Below are positions 55,697 to 64,000 of a stretch of 64,000 nt of DNA, in pieces; position 1 is the stretch's first letter; every line of letters begins with the position of its first letter. The notes beneath the pieces are model-generated. The model saw only the letters and a program-made list of their open reading frames with translations. It was not told the origin of the DNA and ran no database searches. The DNA is from Sporosarcina aquimarina (lineage in GTDB: Bacteria > Bacillota > Bacilli > Bacillales_A > Planococcaceae): the NCBI RefSeq assembly GCF_019748715.1, contig NZ_JACLBZ010000014.1, positions 62,001 to 126,000 of the forward strand, in the 5' to 3' direction. The position numbers were made by a program, and so were the translations under genes.

Positions 55697-56080
55697 ATGA
55701 AATGGTTAGTAGGTCTGTTCATCATTGTTCCAACTGCAGAGTTGGCTTTATTGATAGTTACCGGTAAAACACTAGGAGTGCTTCCGACAATCTTAATCAT
55801 ACTTGTGACGGGGTTCGGAGGTGCCTATCTAGCGAAAAAACAAGGTTTTCGGGCTTGGCGAGATCTTCAATATCGCTTGGCGAATAGGGAAACACCTGGA
55901 AAAGCCTTGGTAGATAGTGTTTGTATATTTTTCGGCGGACTATTGTTGTTGATGCCTGGATTTTTGACAGACATCCTAGGATTTATATTGCTATTTAGTT
56001 GGCCGCGTAAAATTTTATATCCATTTATTGTGAAGTGGATTTACAATAAGATGAAAAACGGGCAAATTCGCGTTATGTGA
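55697..56080 (+). CDS. fxsA: FxsA family membrane protein
   Basis: 127 residues, three to four membrane segments (~5-22, ~28-45, ~76-102). Typical FxsA start KWLVGLFIIVPTAELALL and GFGGAYLAKKQGFRAW. In E. coli, FxsA overproduction eases F exclusion of phage T7. Ribosome site TTAGGAGG. Its 3' end overlaps convergent ytvI by 8 bases. Confidence 0.93.
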   Translation: MKWLVGLFIIVPTAELALLIVTGKTLGVLPTILIILVTGFGGAYLAKKQGFRAWRDLQYRLANRETPGKALVDSVCIFFGGLLLLMPGFLTDILGFILLFSWPRKILYPFIVKWIYNKMKNGQIRVM

Positions 56081-57038
56081 AGGTAGGATGTTCTTTTACT
56101 TTCAAAGCTAAAAATAAAAAGAATGGTAAAAATATAATGCCGTAAATGCCAAATAAATAGACTGCACATGCAGTAATGAGAAACGAATGAACGGTTCTTA
56201 ATTTGAAAGTATGAGCCCATAAAAAAGATTCAGTCATCTGCCTTGTGATGAGCAAAACGATATATAGAATGAGCAAACCGATTGCTAATTGTACGTGATC
56301 TATGTAAAACGCAAATGCAATCATTGGTAAAAAGACTAATCCAATTCCTAAAAAAGGAATACTGTCGACCATGGAAATTAAAAATGCTTTTGTCAAAAAA
56401 GAGTCGAAACCGAGCAACCAAAAACCGATACTCATGAGTGAAAAGGTAATGAAAAAAAGCCGTATTTGAACAGAAAAGAAATGCCCCATCAGGCTGCTGG
56501 CTTTTGAAAAAATACGTGTCGCAGCGGGGCGGAATTTTTTGGGGAAATAAACTAAAAACCAAAAGCGATTCTTCGCACTTTCTCGTAATGCAAAGAAATA
56601 AGCAATAACGAACATGAAGATGCTAAACAATTGTTGGAATAACTTTTGGAAAAAACTTAAAATTCCTTCCATTGCTTCATGACTGGACTGTATAAAGCTC
56701 TCTGATACTGCGTGAAAATCCAGCCCTTTGCTGTCAATCATCTCCAAGACTAAGACCAACTGATCTTCAACTGTCCAAAGAACTGAAATAAAGCCGTTCA
56801 CCGAAAAGAAAACAAATGCGTACATTAAAAGCGCAAGGATGAACATAATGATTAAGGTAGCTAAAAAAGCTGGTAATTTAGTTAAAGATATTAAAGAGTT
56901 CACAAGCGGGGCAGTGAAAAAAGCTAAAATTATTGCGAAGCCAATAGGCGGGATGATCACTACAAACAGGACAATGAATAAAGCGGGTAACCATTGCCGT
57001 GAGTACGTTTGTAGGCGTTTAGAGTCGATCGATATCAT
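56073..57038 (-). CDS. ytvI: YtvI-type AI-2E family permease
   Basis: 321 residues from ATG 57038 after GAAAGGAGCGGG. Seven to eight membrane segments with the AI-2E transporter pattern (SMVDSIPFLGIGLVFLPM, ITRQMTESFLWAH). The B. subtilis ytvI product is annotated as a sporulation integral membrane protein. Transported substrate unknown. Confidence 0.9.
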   Translation of the reverse strand: MISIDSKRLQTYSRQWLPALFIVLFVVIIPPIGFAIILAFFTAPLVNSLISLTKLPAFLATLIIMFILALLMYAFVFFSVNGFISVLWTVEDQLVLVLEMIDSKGLDFHAVSESFIQSSHEAMEGILSFFQKLFQQLFSIFMFVIAYFFALRESAKNRFWFLVYFPKKFRPAATRIFSKASSLMGHFFSVQIRLFFITFSLMSIGFWLLGFDSFLTKAFLISMVDSIPFLGIGLVFLPMIAFAFYIDHVQLAIGLLILYIVLLITRQMTESFLWAHTFKLRTVHSFLITACAVYLFGIYGIIFLPFFLFLALKVKEHPTFT

Positions 57039-57089
57039 AATTTCTGCCCGCTCCTTTCGAATAATTATAAACAAAAAACATCTTTACCA

Positions 57090-57139
57090 TTCACAAAACT
57101 GTAAAAGTTGCTTATAATGGACATTGTAAGCGTTTTAGA
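57090..57139 (+). promoter_or_regulatory. citZ promoter and cre-like CcpA site
   Basis: TTCACA, 17 bases, TATAAT, followed at 57124-57139 by TTGTAAGCGTTTTAGA, matching the cre consensus except near its 3' end. CcpA repression of citZ is known in B. subtilis. Confidence 0.65.
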
Positions 57140-57220
57140 TAAAAATATAATTAGCAGATGGCCGTCATTCTGCACTCCGCATCCGGGGGATGGCCAGACT
57201 GGGAAGAAGGAGAGAATATC

Positions 57221-58336
57221 ATGACAGCAACAAAAGGATTGGAAGGTATCATTGCGGCACAAACTCAAATCAGCTCCATTATCGATGACACACTTACGTA
57301 TGTAGGGTATGGCATTGACGATCTAGCAGAGAACGCTAGTTTTGAAGAAGTAGTTTACCTCCTTTGGCATAAGCGCCTGCCAAGTGCAGACGAGCTTGCT
57401 GAGTTAAAACAGCAACTAGAAGAGCATGCGGAAATACCACAAGGAGTAATCGACCACTTTAAAACTTATCCAATCGACAAAGTGCATCCGATGGCAGCAC
57501 TACGCACAGCAATCTCACTTCTTGGATTATACGATGATAAAGCTGAAGATATGTCACCTGAAGAAAATTACAAAAAGGCGATTAAACTTCAAGCAAAAGT
57601 TGCAACTGTTGTTACTGCTTTCGCGCGTATCCGTAAAGGACAAGAGCCAGTAGCGCCTAAAAAGGGCCTTAGCTATGCGGCAAACTTCCTTTACATGCTT
57701 TCTGGGGAAGAGCCTGCTGATATCGCGGAAGAAGCATTCAACAAAGCACTTGTACTACATGCAGACCATGAATTGAACGCATCTACTTTCACAGCGCGTG
57801 TATGTGTCGCAACTCTTTCTGATATGTATTCTGGTGTAACTGCTGCAATTGGCGCTCTTAAAGGGCCGCTACACGGCGGAGCTAACGAAGCGGTTATGAA
57901 TATGCTAATGGAAATCGGCGATGAGGAAAAAGTCGAGCCATATATTCGTGAAAAGCTAGCAAACAAGGAAAAAATCATGGGCTTCGGTCACCGTGTCTAC
58001 CGCAAAGGTGATCCACGTGCGAAGCATTTACGTGAAATGTCTAAGAAATTAACTGCTCTTCGCGGTGAAGAAAAATGGTATAACATGTCTGAGAAAATCG
58101 AATCAATTGTAACAGGCGAAAAGAATTTGCCTCCAAATGTTGATTTCTACTCCGCTTCGGTATATCATTCATTAGACATCGATCATGATATTTTCACACC
58201 TATTTTTGCGGTTTCTCGTTTTTCAGGATGGATTGCACATATCCTGGAGCAATACGAAAACAATCGCTTGATCCGCCCACGTGCAGAATACGTAGGACCA
58301 GGCATGCAGAAATATGTTCCAATCAATGAACGATAA
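57221..58336 (+). CDS. citZ: Citrate synthase
   Basis: 371 residues from ATG 57221, after AGAAGGAGAG. Condenses oxaloacetate and acetyl-CoA. Catalytic His/Asp in GPLHGGANEAVMNML, GFGHRVYRKGDPRA and the Asp region VDFYSASVYHSLDID. First gene of citZ-icd-mdh. A cre-like site lies in the leader. Confidence 0.97.
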   Translation: MTATKGLEGIIAAQTQISSIIDDTLTYVGYGIDDLAENASFEEVVYLLWHKRLPSADELAELKQQLEEHAEIPQGVIDHFKTYPIDKVHPMAALRTAISLLGLYDDKAEDMSPEENYKKAIKLQAKVATVVTAFARIRKGQEPVAPKKGLSYAANFLYMLSGEEPADIAEEAFNKALVLHADHELNASTFTARVCVATLSDMYSGVTAAIGALKGPLHGGANEAVMNMLMEIGDEEKVEPYIREKLANKEKIMGFGHRVYRKGDPRAKHLREMSKKLTALRGEEKWYNMSEKIESIVTGEKNLPPNVDFYSASVYHSLDIDHDIFTPIFAVSRFSGWIAHILEQYENNRLIRPRAEYVGPGMQKYVPINER

Positions 58337-58408
58337 AAACTAGTAAATTTCGTGGGGCGGTATCTCGTATACCGGCCCACTGATTTTGAACTCAGGAGGA
58401 TATCAATA

Positions 58409-59677
58409 ATGGCTAATGATGGAAAGATTACAGTAACTAACGGTGTTTTAAACGTCCCAGATCACGCAACGATTCCTTTCATTATAGGCGACGGTACGGG
58501 TCCAGATATTTGGAACGCAGCATCACGCGTAATTGAAGCGGCTGTTGAGAAGGCTTATGACGGTAAAAAGAAGATTAATTGGTTAGAAGTTCTTGCAGGG
58601 GAAAAAGCATTTAATCAAACTGGTGATTGGCTTCCGAAAGAAACTCTCGACACAATTGACGAATATCTTATCGCGATTAAAGGACCGCTTACAACACCAA
58701 TCGGTGGAGGATTCCGTTCATTGAACGTAGCTTTGCGTCAAGAACTTGATCTTTACACTTGCTTGCGTCCAGTTCGTTATTTCGAAGGAGTACCTTCACC
58801 CGTGAAACGTCCTGAGGATTGTGACATGGTTATTTTCCGTGAGAACACAGAAGATATCTACGCGGGGATCGAGTACCAAAAAGGTTCTGACGATGCGAAA
58901 AAATTAGTTAACTTCCTTCAAACTGAGCTAGGTGTTGATAAGATCCGTTTCCCTGAAACTTCCGGTCTTGGAATCAAACCGATTTCTGAAGAAGGAACGA
59001 AACGTCTTGTCCGTGCTGCGTTGAACTATACGATCAATGAAGGCCGTAAATCATTGACACTTGTTCACAAAGGTAACATCATGAAGTTCACAGAAGGCGC
59101 ATTCGCAAGCTGGGGATATGAAGTGGCTGAAGAAGAATTCGGCGACAAAGTATTCACGTGGAAAGAATATGACCGTATCAAAGAAGCTGACGGCACTGAA
59201 GCAGCGAACAAAGCACAAACTGACGCAGAAGCTGCTGGTAAAATCATCGTAAAAGATGCGATTGCAGATATCTTCTTGCAACAAATCTTGACTCGTCCTA
59301 AAGAATTCGACGTAGTTGCTACAATGAACTTGAACGGTGACTACATCTCAGATGCACTAGCTGCACAAGTTGGCGGAATTGGTATCGCTCCAGGAGCGAA
59401 CATCAACTATGTAACTGGACATGCAATCTTCGAAGCAACTCACGGTACTGCACCTAAATACGCTGGATTGGATAAAGTTAACCCTTCATCCGTACTTCTT
59501 TCAGGCGTTATGATGCTAGAACACCTTGGTTGGAATGAAGCAGCTAATTTAATCACAGCTTCTATCGAAAGCACAATTGCGTCTAAAGTCGTGACGTATG
59601 ATTTCGCACGTCTAATGGACAACGCAACTGAAGTCAGCACATCTGGTTTCGCTGATGAATTAATCAAAAATCTATAA
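58409..59677 (+). CDS. icd: NADP-dependent isocitrate dehydrogenase
   Basis: 422 residues from ATG 58409 after AGGAGG. Makes 2-oxoglutarate and [16 protein letters not shown], the active-site/phosphorylation Ser loop [30 protein letters not shown], and HGTAPKYAG (cofactor site). Follows citZ by 72 bases and ends at a terminator. Confidence 0.98.
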   Translation: MANDGKITVTNGVLNVPDHATIPFIIGDGTGPDIWNAASRVIEAAVEKAYDGKKKINWLEVLAGEKAFNQTGDWLPKETLDTIDEYLIAIKGPLTTPIGGGFRSLNVALRQELDLYTCLRPVRYFEGVPSPVKRPEDCDMVIFRENTEDIYAGIEYQKGSDDAKKLVNFLQTELGVDKIRFPETSGLGIKPISEEGTKRLVRAALNYTINEGRKSLTLVHKGNIMKFTEGAFASWGYEVAEEEFGDKVFTWKEYDRIKEADGTEAANKAQTDAEAAGKIIVKDAIADIFLQQILTRPKEFDVVATMNLNGDYISDALAAQVGGIGIAPGANINYVTGHAIFEATHGTAPKYAGLDKVNPSSVLLSGVMMLEHLGWNEAANLITASIESTIASKVVTYDFARLMDNATEVSTSGFADELIKNL

Positions 59678-59685
59678 GAAATAAT

Positions 59686-59713
59686 TAAGAGGGGGAATTC
59701 ATTCTCCCTCTTT
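59686..59713 (+). terminator. Terminator of citZ-icd
   Basis: TAAGAGGG / CCCTCTTTA stem (59687-59712) with a modest T-tract, so mdh may still receive read-through. Confidence 0.65.
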
Positions 59714-59730
59714 ATCTACATTCAGCAACA

Positions 59731-59906
59731 GACTTTCACCTCTATAGGTGGCGGGATGAAAGCTTTATATTTACTGTTTAGCGGTGTTCAAACGCCTGCT
59801 GAATAAAGACGGAGCCTCCGGCGGATGTCACAGGTTTTGAAAGGAGTTAATCGAGCTTGCTCGATTCAAAATCTAGACGCAATTACACCGAGGCGTAATT
59901 GATAGT
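59731..59906. repeat. Intergenic block with repeat-like features between icd and mdh
   Basis: It contains palindromic units ATCGAGCTTGCTCGAT (59849-59864) and CAATTAC.CC..GG.GTAATTG (59880-59901), plus the GC-rich GGAGCCTCCGGCGGATG. No ORF. It resembles dispersed intergenic repeats I recall from Sporosarcina-like genomes. Confidence 0.45.
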
Positions 59907-59933
59907 AAATTGTTCTGAAAAGGGGAGTTTTAC

Positions 59934-60872
59934 ATGTCATTGAAGCGTAAAAAAGTATCGGTTATCGGATCTGGTTTTACCGGAGCAACAACTGCATTTC
60001 TTTTGGCTCAAAAAGAACTTTGTGATGTCGTAATTGTGGATATTCCTCAGATGGAAAATCCAACAAAGGGCAAAGCATTGGACATGTTGGAGGCTGGTCC
60101 GGTTCAAGGTTTCGACGCAAATATCATAGGGACTTCTAATTATGAAGATACAAAGGATTCAGATGTCGTTGTCATCACTGCAGGTATTGCACGTAAACCA
60201 GGAATGAGCCGTGACGACTTAGTTCAGACCAACCAAAAAGTAATGAAATCAGTAACAGCTGAGATCGTGAAATATTCACCAAATACGACGATTCTAGTGT
60301 TAACCAATCCAGTTGATGCGATGACGTATACCGTTTATAGGGAATCTGGCTTTCCGAAAGAACGCGTAATCGGTCAGTCTGGAGTTTTAGATACTGCTCG
60401 TTTCCGTACATTTGTCGCACAAGAATTAAATCTTTCCGTAAAAGATGTGACTGGTTTTGTATTGGGCGGTCACGGGGATGATATGGTTCCGTTAGTGCGT
60501 TATTCAACAGCAGGTGGTGTACCGTTGGAAAACTTGATTTCTGCAGGCCGTCTGGAAGAAATCGTAGATCGGACGCGCAAAGGTGGAGCTGAGATCGTCA
60601 ATCTTTTAGGTAATGGTTCTGCATACTATGCACCTGCCGCTTCATTAGTGGAGATGACAGAAGCAATCCTTAAAGATCAAAAACGTGTCTTGCCATCTAT
60701 TGCATTCCTTGAAGGAGAGTATGGCATGGACGGTATATACTTAGGTGTGCCGACTGTGTTAGGTGCAGGCGGTATCGAAAAAATTATAGAACTGGAATTA
60801 ACGGACGATGAAAAAGCGGGTCTTGAGAAATCAGCTGACTCTGTGCGTGCGGTAATGAATGTTCTGGCATAA
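59934..60872 (+). CDS. mdh: Malate dehydrogenase
   Basis: 312 residues, LDH-like Mdh of Bacillales. NAD site [15 protein letters not shown], substrate loop [22 protein letters not shown], catalytic His in [11 protein letters not shown]. Oxidises malate to oxaloacetate, supplying CitZ. ATG after AAAAGGGGAG. Separated from icd by the repeat-like block. Confidence 0.98.
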   Translation: MSLKRKKVSVIGSGFTGATTAFLLAQKELCDVVIVDIPQMENPTKGKALDMLEAGPVQGFDANIIGTSNYEDTKDSDVVVITAGIARKPGMSRDDLVQTNQKVMKSVTAEIVKYSPNTTILVLTNPVDAMTYTVYRESGFPKERVIGQSGVLDTARFRTFVAQELNLSVKDVTGFVLGGHGDDMVPLVRYSTAGGVPLENLISAGRLEEIVDRTRKGGAEIVNLLGNGSAYYAPAASLVEMTEAILKDQKRVLPSIAFLEGEYGMDGIYLGVPTVLGAGGIEKIIELELTDDEKAGLEKSADSVRAVMNVLA

Positions 60873-60884
60873 TGAATGTCTGAA

Positions 60885-60919
60885 GAAACGAGCAGCGAAT
60901 GAAGCTGCTCGTTTTTTTA
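60885..60919 (+). terminator. Terminator of mdh
   Basis: ACGAGCAGC / GCTGCTCGT followed by T7. Confidence 0.93.
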
Positions 60920-61021
60920 TGTAACTCGATTTTTCGCAAAGAGATTGCTATACTTTAACTAATTGAATAGATCTTCGTTCGCTTTACTGGATAATCCGGA
61001 AGTATACTAGGGGGGATTTCT

Positions 61022-61507
61022 TTGTTGAAAGGTAAACGTATAACGATTGGGAAAGAAATGGCCGAGTTGGAAGTTGGAGAGAGGCTAAGCCTTACTGAGA
61101 AAATTGAGGATAAAGACTTGATGCTCTATTTAGGGCTGACAAATGATGCGAATCCGCTGTATATTCAGCATGACTATGCAGCTGAGACCATTTATGGACA
61201 GCCGATTGTGCCGCCGATTATGTTGACGGGTATCGTGACAGCTGCAGTTTCAAAGCACTTGCCTGGCCCAGGCGCGCACATTATCCGTCAACAACTACAT
61301 TTTCCAAAGCCGGTATATCACTATGCGATTGTCGAGTTTTTCTTGGAAATTACTAAGTTGGAGCTCGCAACAAATCAAGTAACGATTTCAGTAGATGCGA
61401 TCGATGACGAGGGAGAGTGTGTCATGAGCGGGGAAGTAGTCGTCAAGACGCCTGAAAAAACAAACACCGAACAATTGTCGAAAAAAGGAGTTATTAATGG
61501 AAACTAA
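61022..61507 (+). CDS. MaoC-like (R)-hydratase family protein
   Basis: 161 residues, hot-dog fold. The hydratase motif region reads LTNDANPLYIQHDYAAETIYGQPIVP, close to the MaoC/PhaJ pattern with Asp and a His. The TTG at 61022 (or the next one) follows AGGGGGG. It overlaps phoP by 11 bases and so is the first gene of the phoPR operon here, as often seen in Bacillales. It may hydrate enoyl-CoA; the in vivo substrate is unknown. Confidence 0.85.
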   Translation: MLKGKRITIGKEMAELEVGERLSLTEKIEDKDLMLYLGLTNDANPLYIQHDYAAETIYGQPIVPPIMLTGIVTAAVSKHLPGPGAHIIRQQLHFPKPVYHYAIVEFFLEITKLELATNQVTISVDAIDDEGECVMSGEVVVKTPEKTNTEQLSKKGVINGN

Positions 61508-62204
61508 ACAACAGAAGGTATTGATCGTAGAAGATGAACAATCGATTCAAAAACTATTAGAATTTACTCTTAAGCAAGCGAATTATCACACAATCTTGGC
61601 CAGTGACGGTGAACAAGCTCTATCACTCGTTTTAGATGAAGAGCCCGATTTGATTATTTTAGATTTGATGCTTCCTAAAATTGAGGGCATAGAAGTGTGC
61701 AGAATGCTGAGAAAGCAAGATATTGAAACTCCGATCATAATGCTGACCGCAAAAGGCGAAGAGATGGACAAAATCATCGGTCTTGAGATGGGGGCAGATG
61801 ATTATATGACAAAACCTTTCAGTCCACGCGAAGTGGCAGCTCGGGTAAAGGCGGTTCTTCGGCGTACCGGCGAAAAAAAGGTCCAAAAAATAAAAGAAGA
61901 AATTCTAGAAGCAGGACAATTAGTCGTCTATCCTGAGCGTTTTGAAGTCTATCTCGATAAAAAACAATTAGATTTCACACCTAAGGAATTTGAGCTGCTC
62001 GTCTATTTCATGCGTCATACCAACCGTGTACTCACACGTGATCAGCTTCTTCAAGCTGTCTGGAATTATGATTTTGCGGGCGATACGAGAATCGTGGACG
62101 TCCATGTCAGCCATCTGCGCGATAAAATCGAAGAAAATACAAGAAAGCCTCGTTACATCAAAACGATGAGAGGGGTAGGCTATAAATTCGGAGAGCAAAT
62201 TTAA
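61497..62204 (+). CDS. phoP: Response regulator PhoP (OmpR family)
   Basis: 235 residues. Receiver domain with EDE (12-14), phospho-acceptor Asp56 in LIILDLMLPK, Lys in TKPF. Winged-helix DNA-binding domain from ~135 (FTPKEFELLVYFMRHTNRVL, then RIVDVHVSHLRDKIEEN). Controls the phosphate starvation response with PhoR. ATG after AAAAAGGAG. phoR starts directly after its stop. Confidence 0.95.
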   Translation: METKQQKVLIVEDEQSIQKLLEFTLKQANYHTILASDGEQALSLVLDEEPDLIILDLMLPKIEGIEVCRMLRKQDIETPIIMLTAKGEEMDKIIGLEMGADDYMTKPFSPREVAARVKAVLRRTGEKKVQKIKEEILEAGQLVVYPERFEVYLDKKQLDFTPKEFELLVYFMRHTNRVLTRDQLLQAVWNYDFAGDTRIVDVHVSHLRDKIEENTRKPRYIKTMRGVGYKFGEQI

Positions 62205-63623
62205 ATGAAGAACTATTATTCGAGCCTGCTCGCTGCGTCTGCGATAATTTTATCCATCTTATTAATTGTACTTGGAATTATCCTAGGTCAATTTTTTCAC
62301 TTATTCGCAGAAGATGTCGACCCAATCATTCAACAAACGTATTGGGTCTTTCTTTTACTTACACTTGTATTAGTATTCATCGTCATGATGTTTGTGATGG
62401 CAAAATTACTCCAGCAATACGTTCAACCCATCGACCATTTTACGGATATCGCTCATCAGCTGGCTTCAGGTAACTACTTAGCGAGAGCTCAAGTGGAAGA
62501 TGGTCATATGAATCAGCAGTTGACGATCACAATCAATCAGATAGCCAGGAATCTGCAAGAGAATTCGATTCTGCGTGCGATGGAACAGGAACGACTTAAG
62601 ACATTGATCAGCAGTATCGGCAGCAGTCTTCTTGTATTTGGTCGGCAAGGCGCTGTCAATCTTGTAAACCGTGTGTTTGAAGAAACATTTCATCGAACTG
62701 GCGAAGATCTAATGGGGAAGACTTATAAAGATATCGGATTACCAGAAGATATTGAGAAGGAAATTGAAGCGATTTTTTTAACGGAAGAAGTTCGCTCATT
62801 CCAATCAAAAATTCGTTTGGAAGGCGATATAGTTCATTTGGAAGTGTACGGTGCTCCAGTTATTGGGGAAAATGGGAATTGGCTAGGGATCGTTGTCATC
62901 ATGCATGACATTACGGAGTTGATTCACCTTGAACAAATACGTAAAGATTTTGTTGCAAATGTCTCTCATGAATTGAAAACCCCTGTCACATCAATTAAAG
63001 GATTTTCTGAGATGCTATTGGATGGGGAACTTGAAGACTCTGCGCTTAAAAAAGAATTTCTTGAAATCATCTACAAAGAAAGTAATCGGCTCCAACTGCT
63101 AATTGAGGATTTACTTCGTTTGTCGAGTATGGAACGCGGAAGTTTTGAAATTACGAGTAAACCTGTAAATATGATTGAAGTTATTAAGCAATCTATCCAA
63201 ATTGTTCAAACCAAGTTGCAGAAAAAAGATATGGAAGTTGTATTAAATATGCCGCAACAATTAATAATCCCTGCGGATCACGACCGTCTTGTACAAGTGA
63301 TGGTCAATTTGCTGAATAACGCTATTGCCTATTCACGAGAGGAAACTACGATTACTGTATCGGTTCAGGAAGTATCTGACTTTGTCAATATTGATGTCAG
63401 TGACGAAGGAATGGGCATCACATCTTCTGAGCTGCCACGCTTGTTTGAGCGCTTCTACCGTATCGATCGTGCGAGAAGCAGGGAATCGGGCGGTACGGGA
63501 CTTGGTTTGGCAATTGTCAAACACATAGTAGAAGCACATAACGGATCTGTTACGGTTGATAGTGAAATAGGGATCGGCACCACCTTTAAAGTACAGCTTC
63601 CAGTAAGTGAATCTAAACAATGA
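62205..63623 (+). CDS. phoR: Sensor histidine kinase PhoR, short form
   Basis: 472 residues, about 100 fewer than B. subtilis PhoR (579). Two membrane segments (~10-32 and ~46-68) with only ~13 residues outside, so the large outer PAS-like sensor domain is missing. Then HAMP (~70-120), a cytoplasmic PAS (~125-230), phospho-acceptor His255 in VSHELKTPVTS, and HATPase with N box MVNLLNNAIAYS, G1 VSDEGMGI and G2 GGTGLGLAIVKH. Start ATG directly at the phoP stop. Sensing probably occurs in the membrane or cytoplasm. Confidence 0.95.
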   Translation: MKNYYSSLLAASAIILSILLIVLGIILGQFFHLFAEDVDPIIQQTYWVFLLLTLVLVFIVMMFVMAKLLQQYVQPIDHFTDIAHQLASGNYLARAQVEDGHMNQQLTITINQIARNLQENSILRAMEQERLKTLISSIGSSLLVFGRQGAVNLVNRVFEETFHRTGEDLMGKTYKDIGLPEDIEKEIEAIFLTEEVRSFQSKIRLEGDIVHLEVYGAPVIGENGNWLGIVVIMHDITELIHLEQIRKDFVANVSHELKTPVTSIKGFSEMLLDGELEDSALKKEFLEIIYKESNRLQLLIEDLLRLSSMERGSFEITSKPVNMIEVIKQSIQIVQTKLQKKDMEVVLNMPQQLIIPADHDRLVQVMVNLLNNAIAYSREETTITVSVQEVSDFVNIDVSDEGMGITSSELPRLFERFYRIDRARSRESGGTGLGLAIVKHIVEAHNGSVTVDSEIGIGTTFKVQLPVSESKQ

Positions 63624-63703
63624 TATACAATTCTCTATTTCATTGAAACTAAATTGCCGGTTGTTCCGTAAAGTAAACATACAGAGAAAAGGGAGGAACA
63701 ATT

Positions 63704-64000
63704 ATGGGCACAAAACGAATCCTCGTGACACTGGGCTTAGTCATCACCGGATTATTGCTTTTATTAATCGTATTTACGACATGGTATACCGTTGACGAAT
63801 CCGAACAAGCCGTCGTGATTTCATTTGGTCAAGCGGGTGAACCAGTCGTGGAGTCTGGCTTGCACTTCAAACTACCGTGGCCGATTCAGCGGGCTGAAAT
63901 TTTATCTAAAGAAACGTATAGTATCCACTTTGGCTACAAACAAGACAAAAGTGGTGAGATTGTCGATAAGGAAACGAAAATGATTACAGGTGATGAATAC
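63704..64000 (+). CDS. hflK: HflK-like SPFH (band 7) protein, 5' part only
   Basis: 99 codons to the window edge. N-terminal membrane segment (~7-27), then the SPFH domain start VDESEQAVVISFGQ and ESGLHFKLPWPIQ, typical of HflK/HflC. These form membrane complexes that modulate FtsH. GGGAGG ribosome site. In B. subtilis polA follows phoR; here an HflKC-type pair seems to intervene. Confidence 0.88.
   Translation, partial: MGTKRILVTLGLVITGLLLLLIVFTTWYTVDESEQAVVISFGQAGEPVVESGLHFKLPWPIQRAEILSKETYSIHFGYKQDKSGEIVDKETKMITGDEY

Overview
The window reads as the chromosome of a spore-forming, low-to-moderate GC Firmicute of the Planococcaceae, most likely Sporosarcina or a close relative. The spore genes (an alpha/beta SASP with a sigma-G-type promoter, ytvI, a Spo0E-like peptide), AGGAGG-type ribosome binding sites, a T-box ahead of tyrS, and B. 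subtilis-like gene order (tyrS / rpsD; ezrA-iscS-thiI-sspA-ytcI-nadK-sppA-yteJ-tpx-ytxK-ackA; ytkL-ytoI-ytpI-nrnA-dnaE-accDA-pfkA-pyk-fxsA-ytvI-citZ-icd-mdh-phoPR) all point this way. The genus is an inference. No rRNA, tRNA or CRISPR array was found.

Layout. 1-5.1 kb is core: the 5' end of acuA, a large class A penicillin-binding protein, and tyrS behind a T-box. 5.1-20.4 kb is an accessory island between tyrS and rpsD, which are neighbours in B. subtilis. It holds a nitric oxide synthase, a CatB/Vat-type acetyltransferase, a YetF-type membrane protein, a secreted Ntox50-type toxin with a decayed ORF where an immunity gene would sit, many small phage-type genes (including a late sigma-like regulator), and decayed remnants: a cytosine methyltransferase, an ImmA-like peptidase, a RecT-like fragment, a WYL-like regulator, an alpha/beta hydrolase with two homopolymer frameshifts, and a broken IS3-family element. 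Several genes here are shorter than 60 codons.

20.4-25 kb holds rpsD with its leader, a methionine gamma-lyase, a baeRF-type protein, a carboxymuconolactone decarboxylase-like protein and a stress protein. Between the lyase and the baeRF gene, on the minus strand, is a consensus sigma-A promoter (TTGACA-17-TATAAT) followed by about 250-340 nt of apparently noncoding sequence. This can close on itself through a 9-bp stem, carries several internal hairpins, and ends at strong hairpins with a T-run. I could not match it to a known RNA family, and it is the best candidate for something undescribed.

25-64 kb is core: a membrane-anchored S1C protease, FapA, EzrA, sulfur transfer for thiamine/4-thiouridine (IscS-ThiI), SASP, acyl-CoA synthetase, NAD kinase, SppA, Tpx, acetate kinase, alanine dehydrogenase, PepQ, the DRTGG/CBS regulator YtoI, nanoRNase NrnA, DnaE, a FadR-type regulator overlapping accD-accA (fatty acid initiation), pfkA-pyk (lower glycolysis), citZ-icd-mdh (TCA entry), the PhoPR two-component system, and the start of an HflK-like gene cut by the window end. 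Oddities here are a Tpx without its resolving cysteine, a DnaE whose PHP domain has lost the usual metal ligands, a PhoR without a large sensor domain, and two intergenic repeat-like blocks (42.07-42.19 kb and 59.73-59.91 kb).
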